Shown piece by piece: positions 58,701 to 64,000 of a stretch of DNA of 64,000 nucleotides. Positions within the stretch are counted from its first letter, which is position 1, and every line of letters starts with the position of its first letter. Under the pieces are notes generated by a model. It was given only the letters and a program-made list of their open reading frames with translations. It did not search any database and was not told the origin of the DNA. Source of the DNA: Apis mellifera (lineage: Eukaryota; Arthropoda; Insecta; Hymenoptera; Apidae); the NCBI RefSeq assembly GCF_003254395.2, contig NC_037641.1:3815001-3879000 (forward strand), written 5' to 3'. The translations under genes were made by a program, and so were the position numbers.

Positions 58701-60800
58701 CAATGATTGATGAGACTTAAAATTGAGCGTGTTGAGTGTGAATTACGCAGTTTAGAGTTGTGTATTTTTCTACGTATTTATTTTGTTCAATTATAAGTTA
58801 ATTCGGGAAGAATTTCTACGAAGGCTTGTCGCAACGTCCGAAAAAGAAGAAAAGGATAAAAATAAAAATAAAGGAAAATAAGAGTTTTTCAAAATCTCGA
58901 TGAACAAGGTACGAATTTCGTCTTTCTTTTCTATGAAAAGAAAAAAGAAGAAGAAGGAAAAAGCTTTGCCTAAAAATCTTTCAGAGAAGATAGAAGGTAT
59001 GAGGAAGATGAAGGTGAGTTAAAATTCTTCTTCTTCTTCGTGCAAATGATATTTTTTTTTTTATATAAAATTTTCATTTTCCTATAGGATTGAGCAACTA
59101 TCCCGCGTTAAATTAGAAAAACTAGTTATACTTTTTTCTCTTCGTTTTAATAACCGTCTCTTTATTGGAATTTTACGAGATTTCCTTGTAGCCGTTAATG
59201 CAATGGACATTTAACGATACGAACGGGACAAAGTTACGACTAGTCGTGGTACAAAGTCGACGAGCGGAACAATCATCGTTGAGTTTTTCACGAAGCCGGA
59301 ATCGAATGAAAGTCAGCCAATGCCGCATCGGAAGATAACGAAGGGCGCGATAAGGTGGTAGCCATTTCGATTCCTAGCCAGCTCTCTCTCTCTATCTTGC
59401 GCTGCTTTTTGGAAATTAAGAGGGGGCAGAAATCGAAATGTGGCCGGCCAACTGTCGCATTTTTCCCTTGGCGCGGAAAAGAGAGGAGGAAGAAATGGGG
59501 TGAAACGAAAAAGAAAAAAAAAAAAAGGAAAAAAGGACTATTGGCCTTTGTGCTTCGAATAAAGAAGCCGATTTTTTGCCCGTCTCCACGAAACGGGGAA
59601 CCGATATTTGCATAAGCGTTGTTCAAGGATCCGTGACGAATCGTTGGTCGAAAGATGGTCCAGAGAGATTCGTTTGCATTCGATGATCTTTCACAGGGAG
59701 AATAGAAGGGGGCGCGATTCTTTTTCCACGGGGTATTTAATCCCCCTCCCTCCCTCATTCTTTGATATACGACGCTTCATTTTTTCCCCCGATATTATTT
59801 ACGTGTGGATACAGGACGTCAAGGCTCGTCGATCTCGTGAAAAATTATTATTATCCTGCCTGTTAACCTAGCCCCCTATATATTTTCCAATCAAAATATA
59901 TCGATTCAGGTGAGAGAAAAAAGAATTTTTTTACAGAAAGATTCCAAGATTTTTGATCTCTCTCATCCTCAAAAATCATATTGAAAATTTCCTACGCAAG
60001 AATAAATATGTATAAAAGAAGAAAGCGTGTAACCCGATAGACAGATCCCATCCCCCATCGACGAAGAAACGAAAAGAAGCAAATTTTCTTTCCAACCTCT
60101 GATTACACTATGAAATGGATATTCAAAAGTAAATATACATACGGAAAAATACACGTCTAAATCTAGATCCCCTGTATCTTGTTCTCCGAGATCAAGAAGC
60201 CGTAAAATAAATATTATCGACGCAGTGAGTCATAAACATCGACGAGTCGTCTCTCCTTCTCCTTCCTCCTTCTCCTTTTGCCCCACTTTATCGCGTCGTA
60301 GTCGCAACGCACTACTCGTAATAATTTCGAGAGCGAAACCCAAGAAGAGCTCTCTCTCACGATTCCTATTTCACTCGGAACGTAGCGAATCGGCCGTATC
60401 TCGAAGAACGACAACGCTCACGTCCCGATCTTAATGCGTACGCGACACGCGAACCCCCGACATCCTCCTCTCCTTTGATCGTCCCTCTTCGACGGCGGAG
60501 GATCTCGTTTCGTGGAAACTTTCGTGCCGATCGAAATCGTCCTCGTCGTCGTCCTCGCGCCAAAAATCGTCATCCCCCTTATAAATAATATCATTCGAAG
60601 AAGGGAGCGCAACCTTCCTTCCCATCCTCTCTTATCATCGCGATAACACGGTTTTTATACGGTTTCTCGAATCCGAAGTGGCGAGAAGTGGCTACATAGA
60701 CGATCCTCTCCTCCCTCGCCTTTTGCCTCGCTAATGTGAAAACTCGAGGACGTTAAGTGGCTCAACTAGCCAACGTGTCTTTGATGTTTACCGCCCACCA
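58701..60800. other. Non-coding stretch
   Basis: No confident gene. A 156-codon minus frame at 59288-59758 is largely Phe/Pro/Ser read from A-rich purine DNA, with shorter plus frames over the same bases. At 60.2-60.6 kb the DNA is CpG-rich and open on both strands with Arg-rich products. An octamer, ATTTGCAT, is at 59606-59613. Confidence 0.55.
58900..59013 (+). CDS. Candidate Lys-rich short exon with strong donor
   Basis: An ATG at 58900 opens 38 codons that run to ATGAAG|GTGAGT (GT at 59014), a near-perfect donor in phase 0; the next in-frame stop is 59020-59022. The product is MNKVRISSFFSMKRKKKKKE followed by KALPKNLSEKIEGMRKMK, rich in Lys. Part of it is an AAG microsatellite, so the composition carries little information. 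It lies about 300 bases after the mariner-like end. No family is recognised and no partner exon is visible. Confidence 0.13.
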
Positions 60801-60814
60801 CTGCGTCGCGGCCG

Positions 60815-60860
60815 GTATATATACACACACTCACGCGACGCGACTGCGTAACGCTACCAT
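60815..60860 (+). promoter_or_regulatory. TATA-type promoter candidate
   Basis: GGTATATATAC (TATATATA at 60815-60822) sits in CpG-rich flanks (GCGTCGCGGCC before, CACGCGACGCGACTGCG after). Initiation would fall near 60845-60855. Two small plus frames and a polyadenylation word follow within 1.1 kb, which is why it is listed. TA words are frequent in the window, so the call is weak. Confidence 0.25.
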
Positions 60861-61113
60861 TGCGATTCTTCCACCGTGGTCGGCGAGTATAGCACAACGA
60901 CGACGACGACAAACAACGAATCTTCCCTCTCTCTCTCTCCTTCCCCTCCTCCTCCTCCCCGCCCCGGATCTCTCGTATGCACGCAATGGACTTGGCGCGC
61001 GGGGGAGGGGGAGGGGGATCATTTCCTCCTCCTCGCTCTAGTATGCGTTCCCTCGCGTCCCTCCTCCGCCACTTTGCGGCCACTTAGCATCTCTTCCACG
61101 AACCTTGTTACCA

Positions 61114-61289
61114 TGACGAATAAGAACCGCAAGCGAGGTTGCCCGCTTAATTACCTCCACTACTTTGTCGGTGAGGAGGTAGAAAAACTGCTTCAGGATA
61201 GAGCAGTCCTGAATATTGAATTTCATTTTCATCGGCCTATTCTTCGATTTTTGAAGGAGTATATTGGTTACAAAGAACGGTTAACATGA
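61114..61289 (+). CDS. Unrecognised 58-residue frame
   Basis: The ATG in good context (TTACCATGA) opens 58 codons: MTNKNRKRGCPLNYLHYF, then VGEEVEKLLQDRAVLN and a His/Phe/Arg-rich end, stopping after KERLT. The upstream sequence in this frame is open to 60876 but has no other ATG. It lies about 260 bases after the TATA candidate at 60815. Charged and hydrophobic residues alternate and could form a short helix (VGEEVEKLLQDR), but no family is recognised. A donor-like TCG|GTGAGG lies inside it (GT at 61170), so part could instead belong to a spliced transcript. Confidence 0.18.
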
Positions 61290-61553
61290 CTTAGAAGTGA
61301 AATTTTTTCTTTTATCAAGGAAGAAAAAATGTTTGTTGAAGGAAAGATTTGCTTGGATCGGGAATAGTAGTACACCTGATTTGAGAAAGCGGTAGCGGGA
61401 CAAGTTCGGGTGGAGGAATTAATCCTTCCGGTCGTTTGAAGTGCAACTCGTTAAATGTGACAGTGGCTGGCAGCTGGATTGAATTGAGGCGCGTGCTATA
61501 TTACGCTTGATATCGCTGTGAAACCCAACACCGCCGGCTTAGACCTCGACCCC

Positions 61554-61826
61554 ATGAGTCGCTACCACTGCTGGCGCTACGCTGCCATTGCCATCGGCGA
61601 AACAGTATATCCTTGCCTCCAAAATGTTTTACACGCGACGTTTAAACGCTGCGGCCTCGCAGATTTTTTTTCCACCAACGAACAAGATAATTCTCGAGCG
61701 ACTGAATATCGAACGAAAGAAAATTTTTTACGTTCCTTGCTTGGAAAATTGAGGAGGAGGAAAGAGTTTAATTTGATTAGGGAAGAAGATTGTTATATTA
61801 TTTTACGCGCTCCTAATTTCGATTAA
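61554..61826 (+). CDS. Unrecognised 90-residue frame
   Basis: ATG in good context (ACCCCATGAG) opens 90 codons: MSRYHCWRYAAIAIGETVYP, then CLQNVLHATFKRCGLADFF, a polar middle and a basic segment (LLGKLRRRKEFN) before EEDCYIILRAPNFD. Four cysteines are present, no signal peptide and no membrane segment is clear. The composition is balanced and free of simple repeats, and the minus strand has no overlapping frame of similar length, which is more favourable than for most frames here. An AATAAA word follows 89 bases after the stop. No family is recognised. Confidence 0.2.
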   Translation: MSRYHCWRYAAIAIGETVYPCLQNVLHATFKRCGLADFFSTNEQDNSRATEYRTKENFLRSLLGKLRRRKEFNLIREEDCYIILRAPNFD

Positions 61827-61914
61827 ATTGGGCAGAAACATTCGTTGGCAGCTCTGCAAACTGCTCTGTCGACGATTCAAGGCCGGTGTTTAAACAAGTG
61901 CAACCAGCATTGTC

Positions 61915-61920
61915 AATAAA
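61915..61920 (+). terminator. Polyadenylation signal word AATAAA
   Basis: AATAAA is followed by a T/C-rich stretch (GTTCACTTTCCTCC). It would suit the 3' end of the small plus-strand unit at 60.8-61.95 kb. The word is common in AT-rich DNA. Confidence 0.2.
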
Positions 61921-61959
61921 GTTCACTTTCCTCCATCATATATATATATATATAGAATT

Positions 61960-62320
61960 TCTTCCTGTATTTTGATAAACGGATAAAATAATAATTATTA
62001 CGTTTATCGTCTCTACGCATTCCAACGATGATATCTGAATAACAATAACGAATCTCGAAGACGTGTAACGTGCATACTTGGAACAATCCTTGCCAATCAT
62101 CCCCCGAAATTAAAATAATTTGGAGAAGAATAAAAATATGAAGGGATGATTTCCAAAAACAAAAGGAGAGTTGCGCAAACGATCGGTCTCACGCCTTCAC
62201 GGGCGCGTGTTGCACGCGTGTTGTACGCACGCGGCCCACGCGGAATGCGCTTATGCGGAGCGAGCAATTACCTTAATCCGGTGAATATTCCGCGGAATAA
62301 AAGGGGCGAGCGAAAAGAAG

Positions 62321-62351
<31 letters not shown>

Positions 62352-64000
62352 GGGACCGGTTGGAGACGGATGGAATGCCGCTCGAGGATGGGATGGAGAC
62401 AATTCGCATTAGACAATTGGCAAATCGCGAGAGGCGAACGTCAACGAGATCGTGCTTGTGTCCGCGAAATATCGCTACGAATGCGCCCACTTTTTGCCGC
62501 CTAATCCCTCAGTGGGGGCAAGATTGACGTGAGACTTTTCTGAATCGCGGATAAAATCGGCGAGAGAAGAAATAACATCTAGATAAATCGCATGATAATG
62601 AGTCGAGATTGTTTTATATATTGCATGAAATGGTGCTCGTATATGCATATGTTGTTAATATTGGAAAATCAATGAAACGAGGGAAATTCGTTTAAATAAC
62701 GAAGTCGTGGGAAAGGAATGATTCGATTTTGCGGATTGTGGAATGGAGATGCAGTTATAACGATCGTAATAGCATTCGTTCTCCCGAATTCATTGTCCTT
62801 GATCCGCTAATTACCACAAAAGGAACCGCTTATTTTATAATCGCACGTTACTACGCTCCCTCACATGCGTAATGCCAGGAAAATTACCACAAGCTTGCTC
62901 GCGCTCTGTCACGCGTGCCACGATATCGCGAGTGCACGACCGGCCTGCTACTACGCCGGGAATTGAGAGTTCCGTTTCTTTTAATTCAAAACTTCCTTGA
63001 AACCGAGCTGATCTAACGACTGATCCAGGGAACACGAGTTTCCTACCATATCGCACCGTGCAATTTGTTAACTCTTCTTCATCGATACGAAAAATATCGT
63101 TTATTTTTAAAATTCGTCTAATTTAAAACGGACTTCATTCTACAACAAACGATCCCCTTTAATAAGACGAAGCAAATTTTAAAAAACTGACAATTTTATC
63201 ATCATGGAGGAACATCCTATATATATATACAGAGTATAGCTAATAAAAATTCTATAAAAATAAAAGAGGAATATTTGAACTATATAGGATATCTTTCAAT
63301 TGAAAAGGAGATTGGGCGCATGTAGAAAATCTAGGATTAAATTATCAAAGAGGGAGAACTGGATCAAAACGGCGTATTCCGCAATCGTGGAAACGAGTTT
63401 GCTTATCGCCCCTTAAGCGTCGTATGGTAAAAGGAGGAGAAGTTTCTTTCCAGCGGTCGAAGGGTGGCTCGGCCCGCGCCGAGAAGGGAACCGTCCGGAA
63501 AATGGAAGTCGACGCTGGAGGTGTCCGAGAAAGGCCTTGAAATTGCGAAAGACGATAGGGAGGGCACGGGTCGGCTCTCTTTGATCCGCAGGCTGGTTGC
63601 TGGCTCGCGTCGCTCGAAGGAGGAAGAAAAAAGGGAAGGGAAAGGAAAAAGAAAAAACCCCCAAAACCTCATTATTATCCCCGCGGGCCGAAAATCCCGG
63701 GAACGGAGCTTTCGATTTCACGCCCCCGGCGCCCAACGAATTAATCGTTGCAGCACGAAACGGACGCCCTTCGAATTTCCCTCGAAACCTGCGTAGGCAA
63801 GCTTTTTCCGAACGACTCCTCAACATCTCCCTTTCATTAGGGAATTTTTCAGGTGTGGCCCGAAGGATTTGCCTGTGACCAATTGTCTTAATTGTTCCCT
63901 TATAATATATTTCACCTGTGACAGCCCATTCGAATCGATGGGTCCATCTATTTGGGGAACGAGCTTTCTAAAGCTTTAATAAACAACGCCCATTATGCGA
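61960..64000. other. Non-coding stretch to the end of the window
   Basis: No gene is supported. A (GAA)n run creates a Glu run at 62.3 kb. At 63.4-63.83 kb CpG-rich DNA is open for 110 codons on plus and 137 on minus, neither recognisable. A TATA/AT-rich stretch occurs at 63.2-63.3 kb. Nothing marks a gene end at the window edge. Confidence 0.55.
62315..62350 (+). repeat. GAA trinucleotide repeat
   Basis: About 12 AAG/GAA units, perfect. Purine-only on the plus strand; GAA runs of this kind can form triplex structures. Confidence 0.95.

Noticed and set aside
59288..59758. 156-codon minus frame
   Set aside because: Phe/Ser/Pro-rich core comes from A-rich purine DNA; the ends show no exon boundary.

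Overview
The window reads as non-coding nuclear DNA of an insect, most likely a bee and probably of the genus Apis. The DNA is AT-rich but full of CpG (TCGA, CGAA and CGTT words recur everywhere). It carries many short microsatellites and long GA/GGA polypurine runs. Only one possible transposon fragment is visible. This agrees with what is known of honeybee genomes, but the species call is an inference from composition. I see no bacterial or viral gene, no CRISPR array, no rRNA and no tRNA, and no microRNA that I recognise by sight.

No open reading frame can be assigned with confidence to a known protein family. The longest ones lie in low-complexity sequence or are matched by equally long frames on the other strand. 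The most gene-like part is 18.2-21.5 kb on the plus strand. It holds a GA-rich leader with a short upstream frame, two short frames that each start with a textbook signal peptide (18343 and 20384), an ATGGCGGC start (18940), and a 101-codon disordered Arg/Ser-rich frame that ends on a GTGAGT splice donor (21159-21460). I read this as a possible set of 5' exons of one or more plus-strand genes whose remaining exons lie beyond the window. Nothing after it forms a recognisable downstream exon.

Other gene-like hints are weaker. They are a CpG-rich TATA promoter at about 10.5 kb, a possible small transcription unit at 60.8-61.95 kb (TATA, two small frames, AATAAA), a minus-strand signal-peptide frame at 29.9-30.0 kb, and a minus-strand frame at 55.6-55.8 kb with a faint chemoreceptor-like stretch.

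Layout: 0-18 kb is intergenic or intronic DNA with a CRE/E-box cluster (2.64-2.74 kb), an array of AAGGT half-sites (7.14-7.29 kb), the 10.5 kb promoter and a tandem duplication (15.3-15.8 kb). The candidate exon cluster follows at 18-21.5 kb. From 21.5 to 48.9 kb lies a gene desert rich in microsatellites, with a 20-bp perfect palindrome (27.54 kb), a tandem duplication (30.67-30.97 kb) and TAATTA palindromes (42.93 and 44.61 kb). A higher-order tandem repeat array occupies 48.94-50.08 kb. Another desert with homeodomain and POU motifs and a mariner-like end (58.59 kb) runs on to the 61 kb candidate. Exact octamers (ATGCAAAT) recur from 16.6 kb onward. Together the motifs suggest regulatory DNA around, or a very long intron of, a developmental or neural gene; that is inference.
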